This document shows positions 1-11,354 of a DNA stretch of 64,000 bases, in pieces. The translations under genes were made by a program, and so were the position numbers. The DNA lies in the NCBI GenBank assembly GCA_031761405.1, contig JASEVX010000008.1, positions 40,307,675-40,371,674 of the forward strand, in the 5' to 3' direction. The DNA comes from Serripes groenlandicus. Taxonomy: Eukaryota > Mollusca > Bivalvia > Cardiida > Cardiidae. Position 1 is the stretch's first letter. Each line of letters begins with the position of its first letter. The notes under the pieces were generated by a model that had not been told where the DNA came from, made no database searches, and saw only the letters and a list, made by a program, of their open reading frames with translations.

Positions 1-268
1 TTGTTTCTTGTTGGGGGACTTACAGAACTTAATTAATTGTTCTTACTTTCACACGACCGAGGCTTTGCCTATTAACATATTAGCCTTCTTTACTACATCG
101 GTATATAGTTTTCCAAAATATGAGACGGGCTTATCAATGTTAATGCACGAATTGATGAGAAACATACACTGCTTTGTTGGACCTGTTTACATTAATTTGT
201 TTCTAATTGAATTTCACTACACTAGGACTTCGCAAATTTTATATTGTGTTTATTGAACATAAAATTAC

Positions 269-345
269 CTCGAAACAATATCAACATCTTCAATAAGCGA
301 CAGAAGTTTCTGTTTTGTGCTTGAAGTGGTTGTGGAGGCTGCCAT
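269..345 (-). CDS. MED4: MED4-like Mediator subunit, first coding exon (partial)
   Basis: Read on the minus strand, an ATG at 345-343 opens a 25-codon exon that ends with two bases of an Arg codon before a GTAATT donor at 268. The peptide has an Ala/Ser/Thr-rich start, then KQKLLSLIEDVDIVSR. Known MED4 proteins have the same design: a low-complexity start followed by a helix of the form RERLLSALEDLEVLSR, after which the coiled coil that docks in the Mediator middle module begins. Mediator links transcription factors to RNA polymerase II in the nucleus. Only this exon lies in the window; no convincing second exon is seen at 1-268. The assignment rests on about 16 aligned residues, so another short helical protein is possible. 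The gene is divergent to EIF4E2, with 158 bp between the two start codons. Confidence 0.6.
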
Positions 346-503
346 TTTCCACTAGATGAGAATCATAAGCCAATCAAATCGATGGTGTCATTGCTGCCAA
401 TATAACTCCCAATGAGATTTCTCGTTTCAGGAATAAATCATTATCCCTGAGACGCATAAAATTTCATCTCAAGCGTTTAGTCTAAACTACACGGATCACC
501 AAA
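346..503. promoter_or_regulatory. Shared bidirectional promoter of MED4-like gene and EIF4E2
   Basis: The 158 bp between two divergent start codons hold three CCAAT motifs on the plus strand (370-374, 397-401, 409-413) and no TATA box at a sensible distance. Three CCAAT boxes, spaced 27 and 12 bp apart, are typical of NF-Y-bound housekeeping promoters. Both 5' UTRs must also lie here, unless there are non-coding upstream exons. Confidence 0.5.
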
Positions 504-523
504 ATGAACAACAAGTTCGAAGC
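504..523 (+). CDS. EIF4E2: EIF4E2 exon 1
   Basis: Encodes MNNKFE plus two bases of an Ala codon and ends before GTAAGC. The start was chosen because MNNKF is the conserved 4EHP beginning. Confidence 0.85.
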
Positions 524-3500
524 GTAAGCTCGCTCTTATTCAACGTGTTTTTTATCACTCTCGTAATATTTTCTTACTTCGACGGTTAACTTTGGATTGA
601 AATCATACTTAACAGTTTTTTAAATGTATGTGTACCGACTTGTAGGCACACTATACCAGGGCAATATGGTTTCTCATTCCAGTTTTGTTAACAAAAATAA
701 TGCAGCTTTTACAGTTTTAGAAAATTATGTGAATATTAAATGTTTTGGGGGGAAGGGGTGTTTCCTACTTGTTAGCATACAGTATTTTGAAAAGTATAAA
801 TAAGAAAAATAAAGAACTACTTTAAGTGAATCAGAATGCATTTTTCTGTTGGTTTTATACATTCACTTTCTGTGTTTGAACATGTGGGCTGATATCTTTC
901 ATATAATTTCAAGAAATAATCAAAGTACTATTATAATTTAAAGTACTATTGGAACTTAAATCATTGTCATTTTCATTCATCTCACTTTGAGGAACTTTGA
1001 TATTTGACTTTGTTCCTGGCATTCAATAGCTTTATCTGATATGAAATTTTTACTTATAGATTGTCTTCTTAATACTTTCACACTAAGCAGCAAGTTTGGA
1101 TACACTGGTTCTCGAACCTCTAAAAATGTATCTGGGCTCACAGGAATACTCATAAATTCATGTCAACAATTTATGATTTTATGTGCAAGTAAACAAAGCA
1201 CCAGTTCACACAATTTTTTTTAAGTATGATGCGTTTTTGGAAATATATAAATAGTCCTTGAACTAAAGGTTCGAGAACAGGGACCAGTACGATATAACGA
1301 AACTGCAGGAAATGACTGAATGAAACAAATTATGAAACAAATCTCACTAAATCAAAGTAGAATTATTGAATATAGTTAAAAACATTGAGCAAAACGATAA
1401 TTTGCTCAGTATGAGCAATTTCTCCTTAAGTCCTTTTGTCACACTGTTTTCTAAAGTTGTCTGCTGCAGGTGGGAAAGGGTAAAAAACCATCTCAAAACA
1501 CAACAACTTATCATTTGGAAAATTGAAGTGCAATTTTGAAGTTATATGGAAAAAACATTGTAGCAAAAGGAAAGAGTGATTGTATTGTCAAGCAGTTTCT
1601 CTTTTATCAATTTTGGAAATACATGGACAGCTACATGAACATCAGAATATGAGGCCTCAAAAGTCATATATTATCTTCGATACAGTTCAAACTTTGAAAC
1701 TTGGTCTGTTTTACGCAAGAAGGTCAGATAGCTTGATGACTGATACATGTATTCTTTTTGTAGCTTGCTGTCTCATTTGATGTTGCACAGCTGCTGTTGC
1801 TTTAGTCAGTAGCAATGCAGGGGTTGTGAATTCAACACAAGTTTGTCCAACATTCTTTCTGGCGTTATGACAAAAGTCAATTTGACATGCATTGTTGAAA
1901 ATGGTGTTCAACTCAAATCATTTGTATGATACAATAGAAAATGCAACAGAACTTGTTATAATAAAACATTTACTTAAATTGAGCTAATGAAAGAAATTGT
2001 ACAGGAATCGTGGACGATTTAGAAAAGGACAAATATCCTAATAAGGAAGTGTATTAACTATTATACTATTAAAGATTTAACTGATTTTTGAATTATCTCT
2101 CATATTGAATATTTGATGATGATGAATAAGATAAGGTTGTGAGAACATGAAACACACCTTTTAACGGGTGCTTCGAAGGCTATTTGATGATCTGTCAAAC
2201 CTTTTCTCTCATTCTTAAATTTACAGGTTAAAAGCAGAAGATAGCAGTGGCTCTGGAGATGAAGAGATGGAACACAAACTTTTTGCAGAATCACCCCCAA
2301 GACCACCTCCAGTATGTAGCAGGGTTCATCCTCCATATTTGTTATTGTGCCATCACTTTTACCAAATTAGTAATTTTACTGTAAATGTTTGTGCCTATTA
2401 AATTTGCAATTCTGGAGCAACTTTTCGAGCTTCATAACTGACCAATATTTACTGCTTGAATAATAGTGTTATCAGCCCTTTCCAACATACAGATCTATGA
2501 CTTTGCCACATGTTTCAGCATTATATAATGATTAAAATCTTATTTTATGTAGATGCCTAGATAATCTGGATTGTAATCAGTTTGCATTTCAATATCTTTC
2601 TAATTAGTCAATTAAATCCTCTCTTGTCAAGATAATTGTCTTAGTGAGAGGATTCTTTGAGTACCCAAGTTTGGACGCCAAGCATTGATATAATCCTTTC
2701 CCATATACAACCTATCAGTAGCAGACAACTTTTATGACATCTACGCAAAAATATTGAATAGATCTATAAATTATGGAATACTTATTAAATAGAGTTAAAA
2801 ACCTTAAAAGCAGAAAGTAATTTCTGCTGTAGATGTGTCAAAATGAATTTGTAAGTGGGGACTGGTTATTCCTTTTTGTCATAAAATAATCAAGAACTAC
2901 AATACAGATCAAATAAATGCATCTGGAGCACATGCCTTTTGGAAGTATTGCAGGACAATTATTTAATAGTGCAGGAAATAGCTCCCCTCCCCATTTAGAC
3001 CTCGGTATCATGGCCTCTTCTTAGTATTTTCTGGAATGGGAATGGCATTAAAATAGTTGGTCTAGTGAGAAGGAAATTATAGGATGTTCTTTCCTTTATT
3101 CTCAGAGATATGTTGAGTAATCATGTGCTCTCAATTGTTTGTTGCCCCTTTGGCTTGTGGAAGCTCAATTAGAATGGCAGCCACAGTCTGACTCACCTGA
3201 CCCTTGCTAAAGGCTTGCTTGAACCGTAAGAGCCAGCTCAATGGTTCTGAATGTTTTGAGTCTTATTAAATTCTTGAGCTCCAACAGGTGGGGTGGTATT
3301 GGTGTCATACTTTACATATTTTTATCTGTATTTATAAAGTTTGGGACCAATATCATCTTTCCTGTCTGCTGCGACATGACCTTAGCTGTTGATAGCTGCA
3401 TAAACATCAAAACAAACAAATCTCAATTGTTTGAACTTTTTTTCTTTCTCAGAAACCAGGCCCTGGAGAGCATGCCCTACAGTTTAATTACGGATTCTGG

Positions 3501-6500
3501 TTCTCTCGAAAAGCTACGGGAAGCAAGTCGGCCAGTTACGATCAGAATTTGAAACTCATTGGAACTTTTGCATCTGTTGAACAATTCTGGCATCACTACA
3601 GTCACATAGTTCGCCCAAGTGATCTAACCGGGCACACAGACTATCATCTATTCAAAGAGGGTATCCGCCCAATGTGGGAGGTAAGGGGCCCAGGACTTTT
3701 AAACATTTTCCCTTCATAAAAATTAGTTATCCCTTTCCCTCATATAGATGCTTTCTGATGCCTCTGCAGCAGACAACCTTTTGATCACATAGGGACAAAA
3801 GAAGAAATTGCTTAAAACAAGCAATTTCTCCTTTTGCCACAATGTTTTCCACTTTTAGTCATAGATTATTCATTCAATTAAAGAGATTTTCTTTTTTTTG
3901 ACAAAATGTGTTCGAAGTTGTCTGTTGCAGAATTGTTGTTTTAGGGAAAGGGTTATGACAGTGACACATTTTCTGGTGAGGGCTTATCTTATCTTTATAA
4001 TTCAGATGAAAAACACAAAAGAATTTATTTAAACTTGGGATACATGTATGTGAACTATCTAGAAGTTATTCCATGCAGGCAGGCGCCTTTTGATGCAACT
4101 TTTCAATTATACTGTCCTTTATAGAGATTTTCTAAATTTTTGCTACGGTGTTTTAAAGTCGCCTGCTGCAAATTCAGTGTATAATGTGGCAAAGGATTTG
4201 AATACTTGTTGCGATTGGTGGAAAAGAGAATGACTGAGAAAATAAACATGAACATATATTTGAACTGTGGATATTTAACCCTTTCCCACATAAAACAAAT
4301 ATTCAGTAGAAAGCTTTGAAAACATCTGGCCAAAAGTATGGAAAATCTCTATAAATGAAAACGTAATTACTGGAATGGATTGAAAACATTGTGGCAAAAG
4401 GAGTCTTCTGGTAGGAAAGGGTTTATAAGAATAAAGATTTTAAACAATATTAACCGCCTCAGTGCTGTAGTGGTAGAGCGTCTGCCTCAAGTAAGGGAGG
4501 TTGCGGCTTCGATCCCTTGGTGGGTCATACCAAAACATATAAAAATGGTAGTAATGGCTTTCCCTCCTTGGTGCTCTGGATTGTGACTGACTGGCTGGTG
4601 TAGGGATTAATAAAACTTTGCAGTAGTAATGGTAGCTTACCCAGGAAGCGCCATGATATAAAAGAAAATTTGTAGAAAGCAGTGTTTAAGTTCAAACTTT
4701 AACACCATTCAAACATTCATACAAACAAAAGATACTATTCTATCAGTTTGTAACTCTTTCCCTGATACAGAATTACTGATGTCTCAAAAGACTTTGAAAA
4801 TGGTAGTAATGGCTGCCCTCCTTGAATGCGGGGTAAGCATTATGACTGACTGGCTGGTGTCAGGAGAAATGGACCAATAATTCTGGTAACTTACCCAGGA
4901 AACGCCGTGATGTAACTAAAAATTTGTTGAAAGCAGCTTAAACACCAAACAATCAATTAACAGCTCAGCTCTACTGCGGACAACTTTTGAAATTAGGAAA
5001 AGATGTTTCTCTAAAAATCTTCCACAATGTTTATCTTTGCATCAGAATTGTTTACTTTTAAATTTTCATGTATTACATTTTTTAAATGAATGTTTTGAAA
5101 CAAATCTACTCTCAATTACTGGGTAAATAGTTTTGTTTTTTTTTTCTTGCAAAAAGAATACCTATACTATATGGTCCATGCATGGACTTTTAAACTCCCC
5201 TGAGCTCAAAGTGCTCACAGTGAGCTATTGTGATTACCCTTTGTCCGTTGTGTGTTGTCTGTGCGTCAACATATTCTCTTCTGTAACAAGTAGGTTAATT
5301 GGGATGAATCTTAGGCATCCTTTCAAGGTCCTCTCTAAAATTTCATCAATTATTTTTATCCATACAGAATTCTGATTTCCATGGCAACCAAAAGAAAAAA
5401 ACTTAAATGTTTTTCTCCTCCCAAACACATTGTCCAATTTTCAAATAATTTTGTAGAAATGTTCCTTGGGTGACCCTCTCTCAGGTGCCTGCAAGCCATG
5501 TTGATTTGTCAAATAGCATGGCTTTCAGGGGTTGGAGCAGTTTAACCTTATATTGCGATATTGAAAAAAATTCTCAAAAAGTATCTAGTCAATTTCCAAA
5601 TTATTTTGTAGAAATATTCCTTGGGTGACCCTCTCCAAGATTAATTCAAAGCATGTAGGTTGGTTAAAAAAGTTGTTGTAGAAGCTAGACCAAGAACATT
5701 GCATAATTCACATGAGCGATCCAGCGCCATCATTGCCCTCTTGTTCTATTTAGTTAGACCATTTCTCCAATATTTAAAACTTATTATACCCCCAGATACG
5801 TAGTATATGGGGGCTATATAGGAGTCACGCTTGTCGGTTGGTCTGGACATTTCTTGTGAACACTATTTCTCAGCAACCCTTGGTCAGAATTCAATATAAC
5901 TTCACAAGAATGATTGATACCAAGCCTAGTTGTGCATACTGTCGGCGTGTTGCACTCAAATTATTTTTAAATGAGTTATGGCCCCTTGAATTTCTCATAC
6001 ATAGTTGGTCTGTAGCCATTTCTTGTGAAGCACTATTTCTCAGCAACGTTTGGTCACAATTCAATATAACTTCACAAGAATGATTGATACCAAGCCTAGT
6101 TGTGTGTGCATATTGTTGGCGTGTTGCACTCAAATTATTTTTAAATGAGTTATGGCCCCTTGAATTTCTCATACATATGTATATTGTCAGGCACCAGCTG
6201 GGGGTATTCATCACCTTCAGTGATATTTCTAGTTTATTTTACATCAAATGCGAAACCAGCCTTTGGCTTAGATTAATCACGCTTGATTTCCCAATACATA
6301 TTTGACATTAGCAGTACATGACCTTTGAAAGCATTGTAGAAAAAGCAAAAATTGCTCAAAACTAGATTTTTTTTAATGTCTTCTTTTTTTCAGAATATTT
6401 CCCATGATTTTAATTCAGGTGAAACCTTAACCCTTTCCCTCATACGACAATTCTGCAGCAGACGACTTTGAACGTATTTTGTCAAAACATAGAATCTCCA

Positions 6501-9500
6501 TAATTGAATGGATAACCTATGACTAAAATGGAAAACATTGTGGCAAAAGGAGAAATTGCACGTTTTGTGCAATTTCTTCTTTTGTCACTATGTTTTCAAA
6601 AAACCGTCTGCTGCAGAGGCGTCCGAAAGTGTTTATATGAGGGAAAGGGTTAAGCTGTTTATAATACATGATAGACATAATAGTCTGCATCTTTATACTT
6701 TCTAATTTCAGGATAGTGCAAATAAAAATGGAGGCAAATGGATCATTCGTTTAAAAAAAGGACTGGGTTCCCGATGTTGGGAGAATTTAATTCTTGCCAT
6801 GCTAGGTGAACAGTTTATGGTGGGAGAAGAGATTTGTGGAGCAGTCATCTCTATACGCTATGCGGTAAATGGTTTAAAATCATCGATTATTATTAGATCA
6901 AGTTATGGGTAAATAGTGGAACCATTTACCTGATAATATAATTGTTAGATCCATCCAAAATGAAACGAATATGCCAAATTGATACAGTTGGGATTTAGGA
7001 CTGTTTGCTCTCTGCTTGCAGAAATTTTGATGGAGTGCCCATTGGCAAGGCACATTTTCTAGCTTCATACTTGTAAGTCACCCAGAGATAAGTGTTCTGT
7101 TGAAAATGGCGTTAAACCCCATTGAAACAAAATAAAATTGAAAGCATCTGAAGGTAAGAAACCATAGGTTAAATATGTTTAGAGTGTAGAAAACATTGTT
7201 AGAAAGAAAGAAATTAGTTGGGGGTGGGGTTCTTTGTTTGTCTTGAATTATCAGTACCAACAACATAGGGTGTACATGTAGTAATAAAGTTGAATTTAAC
7301 AAACAATGGTTCAAACGTCTAAACCCTTTGTCTCATAAAAAGAATCTGTTTTTAGCTCACCAGAGTGAGCACAAGTGCTCAAGTAGAGTTTTTGTGATCG
7401 CCTTTTGTCCGTCGTCAACATTTGCTTGTTAACACTCTAGAGGCTACATTTTGCATCTAATCTTCATGAAAGTTTATCAGAACATATATCTCGATCAAAT
7501 CTAGGCCAAGTTCAAAAACTAGGTCACTAGGCCAAATTTAATGAAACTCTTGTTAACACTCTGGAAGCCGCATTTTTGGCTTGAGCATGTTGAAACTTTG
7601 TCAAAATGTTTGTCTTAGTGATATCTAGGCCAAGTTCGAATGTAGGTCATGTCGGGTCAAAAAAGGTCACTAGGCCAAATTGAAGGAAATTCTTGTTAAC
7701 ACTCTGGAAGCCACATTTTAAACTTGAGGCGGAGCCCCGGTAGCGACGCGGGCTGTCAATCCAGGGGTTGTGAGTTCGAATCCCGGCTCGGCCAACTTTC
7801 TTTCCGACGATTGACAAAAGTCAATGCGACACGCGTCATTCGTCTTCCACCAATGGGCTAAGTCTATGTGGAAAAGCAGCCAGTTGCTTGGGAAGATTGT
7901 TGTGTGGAGTACTGGTGTGAGAAAACCAGGAAATGCATGAGTAGGTGAACTGGCCGCCGTGATATAACTGAGAAATTGTTGAAAACGGCGTTAAACCCCA
8001 ATCAATCAATCAATTAAACTTGAGCATGTTGAAACTTTGTCAGAAAGTTTTTCTTGATATCTAGGCCAAGTTCGAATAAGGGTCATGTCCGGTCAAAAAC
8101 TAGGTCACTAGGCCAAATTTAAGAAAACTCTTGTCAACACTCTGAAAGCCACATTTTTGTCTTGAGCATGTTGAAACTATGTCGGAAAATTTGTCTTAGT
8201 GATATCTAGTGATATCGAATATGGGTCATGTCCTGTCAAAAACTAGGTCACTAGGCCAAATTTAAGGAAAATCTTGTTAACACTCTTGAAACCGCATTTT
8301 GAACTTGAGCATGTTGAAACTTTATCAGAAAGTTTTTCCTGATGATATCTAGGCCAAGTTCGAATATGGGTCATGTCAGGTCAAAAACTAGGTCACTAGG
8401 ACAAATTAAAGGAAAATCTTGTAAACAAATTGAGCATGTTGAAACTTTATCAGAATGTTTGTCTTAGTCATATCTAGGCCAAGTTCGAATATGGGTCAGG
8501 CCAGGTCAACAACTAGGTCATTAGGCCAAATTGTAGAACAATCTAGTTAACACTACTAGATCGCATTTTTGACTTTTTGTGAGAAAGTTTGTCTTGGTGA
8601 TATTGCCATTGGCGCTGAAAGAGTTAAGTCTTAAATAGCCCATTCTCAGGTGAGCGATTCCAGGGCCTCATGGCCATCTTGTTTAAACCCTTTGTCACAT
8701 AGAAAGAATCTGCAGCAGTCATCTTTGATTACAACTGTGGGAACAAATAGTAAATATCTCTAAATGAAGGAAAACTTTCCAACGAAGTAGAAAACATTGT
8801 GAGAAAAGGAGAAATTTCTCATTATGATATTAGCATGTAGAAAAGGGTTAAAGAATAATTGAATCTTATCTACAATTCTATATAATATTTTATCAAAGAC
8901 ATGGAAAGTATTGTTTTTGGGGGTGGTTGCCCAGAAAGTTGAGAGGTATTTCTCAGAATCGTGTTTTCCTTAAAATGATATGATTTACCACCCGAAAAGA
9001 AGTTGTTTTCAATGCTTATCTCAATACATCAAGTATTCTACTGAGCAAATATGCAGTTTAAAATAATATTAAAATATTTATTTATTTACAGGAAGATATA
9101 TTAAGTTTATGGAATAGGTCAGCCAGTGATGGAGTGACCACGGCACGGATCAGAGATACCTTGAAACGAGTTTTAAACCTTCCTCCCAACACCATTATGG
9201 AGTATAAAACCCATGTGGACAGTCTTAAGTAAGTCAACTATTTATATAATGTGATACTCTAACCCTATTCCATATACAGACACTTTCTGATGCCTCTGCA
9301 GCCAATATCTTTAACAAAAATGTGGCAAAAGGCGATATTGCTCATAATGACTCATAATTGCATAATTGCTCTTTGATTAATAGAAATTTTCCAATAATTC
9401 TGTGTAGATGTTTTCAAAGGCGTCTGCTGTAGAGTTGTTGTATGTGGGGGAATGGGTTAAAAAACATTGAAAAAGAATTGAAAAGTTTTAATATTTGAAC

Positions 9501-10341
9501 ATTGGAAGTATGATTTTATATTTCAAACTGAAAACTTGTACATGACAAAAATGAGAGTTTGGAATTTTTGGGCAATATCTCCTTTTCTCTCATTGTTTTA
9601 AGGAAATAACTTCGTCATAGGCATATAGAGTGTTCTGCATCAGAGATTTGGTTAATACATTGTACAGTTTCTTCTTATGCTAAAGCCTTCCTAATTATCA
9701 TAACGCCTATCTGGCTGTGACCTATTTTTTGTGTAACGTTCACAAATCTTCGAATCTTGTATTGACTATAAAAGAGGTAGAAATGGATTTCCCTGCTTAA
9801 CCCTTTCCCTCATATAGACACTTTCTGACGCCTCGGCAGCAGACAGCTATTTGAAAACATAGTGACAAAAGAAGAAATTGCACAAAACATGTAATTTCTC
9901 CTTTTGTCACAATGTTTTCCACATTGGTTATCCATTCAATTAAAGAGATTTTCCATTATTTGACAAAATATGTTCAAAGTTCACTGCTGCAGAATTGTTG
10001 TATGAGGGAAAGGGTTAAGGCTTAGGATTTTTGGGTTAGCATTACAACTGACTTACTGAACAATTTATGAAAGTGATGTAAATCACCATACAAGATTTTA
10101 ATTTACCTGGAAGGCTTTATAAGACTATGAAGCAAAACACCATGAAGGTTTACACAATGAAGCTCACAGCTGAGATATAACTGAAAAAATTGTTGACAGC
10201 GGTGTTAAACAGCATACATACAATGATTGCCCATTCACTAATAATCAGTGTGATATGTGGCGGTATCTAACATGACTTCCTCATTTATATATTTTCAGAG
10301 ACAATTCAAGTTTTAGAAACACTGATGTGTTCATGAGATAG
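504..10341 (+). CDS. EIF4E2: Eukaryotic initiation factor 4E type 2 (4EHP), complete six-exon gene
   Basis: Exons 504-523, 2227-2311, 3453-3680, 6712-6864, 9092-9228 and 10299-10341 join in phase to 221 codons plus stop, all with GT/AG borders. The product is the cap-binding repressor 4EHP, which binds the m7G cap but not productively eIF4G and so holds mRNAs translationally silent in the cytoplasm (with GIGYF or miRNA machinery in other animals). Visible hallmarks: the MNNKF start shared with vertebrate 4EHP; the stretch GTFASVEQFW; a Tyr (Y64) where eIF4E1 has its first cap-stacking Trp, diagnostic of class II; W110 in PMWE as the second stacking residue; and the ARIRDTLKRVLNLPPNTIMEYKTH helix region. 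Human 4EHP is 245 aa; this one has a shorter N-terminal tail and a short C-terminus. Introns are full of palindromic elements and Helitron-like repeats. Confidence 0.95.
2227..2311 (+). CDS. EIF4E2: EIF4E2 exon 2
   Basis: Acidic and Pro-rich N-terminal tail (residues 7-35, ending SPPRPPP), between a TTACAG acceptor and a GTATGT donor. Enters with one base and leaves in phase 0. Confidence 0.85.
3453..3680 (+). CDS. EIF4E2: EIF4E2 exon 3, core of cap-binding fold
   Basis: Seventy-six codons (residues 36-111), phase 0 at both ends. Contains PGPGEHALQFNYGFWFSR, Y64, GTFASVEQFW and FKEGIRPMWE; acceptor TTTCTCAG, donor GTAAGG. Confidence 0.97.
3727..3956. mobile_element. Palindromic TTAA-type element (piggyBac-like MITE)
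   Basis: CCCTTTCCCTCATATAGATG to TAGGGAAAGGGTTA; central hairpin GAAATTGCTTAAAACAAGCA. EIF4E2 intron 3. Confidence 0.75.
4275..4424. mobile_element. Palindromic TTAA-type element, half copy
   Basis: Starts TTTAACCCTTTCCCACATA; its right half is shortened before GGAAAGGGTTTA. Confidence 0.5.
4451..4672 (+). mobile_element. tRNA-derived SINE, second family
   Basis: Head TAGTGGTAGAGCGTCTGCCT (A box) and GCTTCGATCCC (B box); body with GACTGACTGGCTGGTGT and AGCGCCATGATATAA. A fragment of the same 3' part follows at 4797-4960, joined to a decayed palindromic element. Confidence 0.65.
5190..5743 (+). mobile_element. Helitron-like element in EIF4E2 intron 3
   Basis: Begins near CTGAGCTCAAAGTGCTCAC, has two degenerate units containing GTAGAAATGTTCCTTGGGTG, and ends in a GCC-rich stem followed by CTCTTG and TT. 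The internal sequence resembles the host element at 44869. Confidence 0.5.
5783..6232 (+). mobile_element. Helitron-like element with ATACCCCCAG ends
   Basis: 5' ATACCCCCAG pairs with CTGGGGGTAT before a short stem (ATCACCTTCAGTGAT) and CTAG. The body is two tandem units of about 180 bp (CTCAGCAAC and TGTTGCACTC marks). Confidence 0.6.
6427..6653. mobile_element. Palindromic TTAA-type element (piggyBac-like MITE)
   Basis: TTAACCCTTTCCCTCATACG to TATGAGGGAAAGGGTTAA; TTAA on both sides. Lies 60 bp before EIF4E2 exon 4. Confidence 0.8.
6712..6864 (+). CDS. EIF4E2: EIF4E2 exon 4
   Basis: Fifty-one codons (residues 112-162): NKNGGKWIIRLKKG, then CWENLILAMLGEQF, the strand and helix that follow the second cap-binding Trp. 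Phase 0 at both ends. Confidence 0.97.
7354..8681 (+). mobile_element. Helitron-like element carrying a SINE
   Basis: 5' AGCTCACCAGAGTGAGC, 3' GGTGAGC then hairpin GGGCCTCATGGCC and CTTG. It holds six to seven degenerate units of about 165 bp (CTTGTTAACACTCTGGAAG, then TTGAGCATGTTGAAAC). A SINE is inserted at 7729-8014. Confidence 0.6.
7719..8024 (+). mobile_element. tRNA-derived SINE, full length, with target duplication
   Basis: SINE 7729-8014 lies between two copies of TAAACTTGAG (7719-7728, 8015-8024). The head has a B-box-like GTTCGAATCCC; the 3' part has GCCGTGATATAACTGAG and GGCGTTAAACCCCAA, a core resembling the MetaSINE superfamily of bivalves; the tail is (ATCA)n. Confidence 0.8.
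8684..8851. mobile_element. Palindromic TTAA-type element, shortened
   Basis: TTAAACCCTTTGTCACATAG to GAAAAGGGTTAAA, directly after the Helitron-like element. Confidence 0.5.
9092..9228 (+). CDS. EIF4E2: EIF4E2 exon 5
   Basis: Residues 163-207, beginning EDILSLWNRSASD and containing the nearly invariant LNLPPNTIMEYKTH. Ends with two bases of a Lys codon before GTAAGT. Confidence 0.97.
9260..9460. mobile_element. Palindromic TTAA-type element
   Basis: Starts TAACCCTATTCCATATACAG just 30 bp after the EIF4E2 exon 5 donor; ends GTGGGGGAATGGGTTAA. Confidence 0.65.
9797..10018. mobile_element. Palindromic TTAA-type element (piggyBac-like MITE)
   Basis: Well-preserved copy with TTAA on both sides; CTGACGCCTCGGCAGCAGAC arm. 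Confidence 0.8.
10299..10341 (+). CDS. EIF4E2: EIF4E2 exon 6, short C-terminus and stop
   Basis: After an ATTTTCAG acceptor the frame gives KDNSSFRNTDVFMR and a TAG stop. It replaces the longer C-terminal tail of the main vertebrate isoform. The phase fits exon 5 exactly. Confidence 0.8.
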
Positions 10342-10631
10342 TGTTAAACACATTTTTTAAAGCTGGATTTTAAAGGATTACTATTGGAATACAGTGCAAT
10401 TTCTCATCTCGTGGTAACAAAGATTTGCAGCTTTTCTAGTGATGCTCTATAGAGATTAAATATTTTTCTTGACAGAAAGACAATTTTACACCTGAGGAGA
10501 CCACTACGGGACGCAGCATAGGACATTGAGACAATTATTGCTAATAACGAGCAATACATGTACCTCCTTTTTCTCATGAAATATTCTTTTGTCCATATAT
10601 TTCATCTACTTTTCATCAGATATGAAACAAA

Positions 10632-10851
10632 TTAACACTTTCCAACATACAACGAATCTGCAGCAGACGACTTTGAAAACAATAGAGCAAAAATGTGGAA
10701 AATATCTATAAATGAAAGTATCAGTACTTTATAGAGTTAAAAATATATGTGCCGAAAGGAGAAGTTGCTCATTTCTTCTTTTGTCACAATTTTTTGAGAA
10801 GACTCCACTGCATATCTGTCAAAATAAGTCTGTAGGTGGAAAAATGCTTAA
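10632..10851. mobile_element. Palindromic TTAA-type element, decayed
   Basis: TTAACACTTTCCAACATACA to TGGAAAAATGCTTAA, 3' of EIF4E2. Confidence 0.6.
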
Positions 10852-10952
10852 CTGTTGCTCTCAAAACCTTTTTGCTAGTCATAGGTGCGGTTATGCAAGG
10901 TTACACCTGTACTGTATATGAACCATCTTCACATGGTGTTAATCACATTTTA

Positions 10953-11116
10953 AGACTGTCTGTTAGGTTCCAAACTAGACTGTCTGTTAGGTTTCAAACT
11001 AGACTGTCTGTTAGGTTCCAAACTAGACTGTCTGTTAGGTTCCAAACTAGACTGTCTGTTAGGTTCCAAACTAGACTGTCTGTTAGGTTTCAAACTAGAC
11101 TGTTAGTTTCCAAACT
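10953..11116. repeat. 24 bp minisatellite, about seven units
   Basis: AGACTGTCTGTTAGGTTCCA plus AACT repeats head to tail; variants are single T/C changes. The period is a multiple of three, so it opens a false reading frame (LSVRFQTR). Confidence 0.9.
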
Positions 11117-11144
11117 ACCGCTTAGTCATTATCTGATTAATGGT

Positions 11145-11354
11145 TTAATCCTTTCCCACATACAAACACATTCTGACACCTTTGCAGTGGACGGCTTTTG
11201 AAACTTTGTGGCAAGAGGATACATTGCTAGAAAAAATAGCCTTTCCTGCAATGTTTTGTTGAATGTTGCATTATCTCCCTTTGCCACAATGTTTCAAAAG
11301 TCGTTTGATGCAGAGGCATCAGAACCCATCGTAATGTGGGAAAGGGAAGGTTAA
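11145..11354. mobile_element. Palindromic TTAA-type element
   Basis: TTAATCCTTTCCCACATACA to GGGAAAGGGAAGGTTAA, TTAA on both sides. Confidence 0.7.

Noticed and set aside
4451..4520. tRNA gene (also at 37020, 41935, 24960)
   Set aside because: A and B boxes are present but acceptor stems do not pair and long SINE bodies follow; these are SINE heads.
5838..6214. Overlapping open frames on both strands
   Set aside because: They come from two tandem units of the Helitron-like element at 5783.
10836..11201. 121-codon frame with LSVRFQTR repeats
   Set aside because: Product of the 24 bp minisatellite in the EIF4E2 3' flank.
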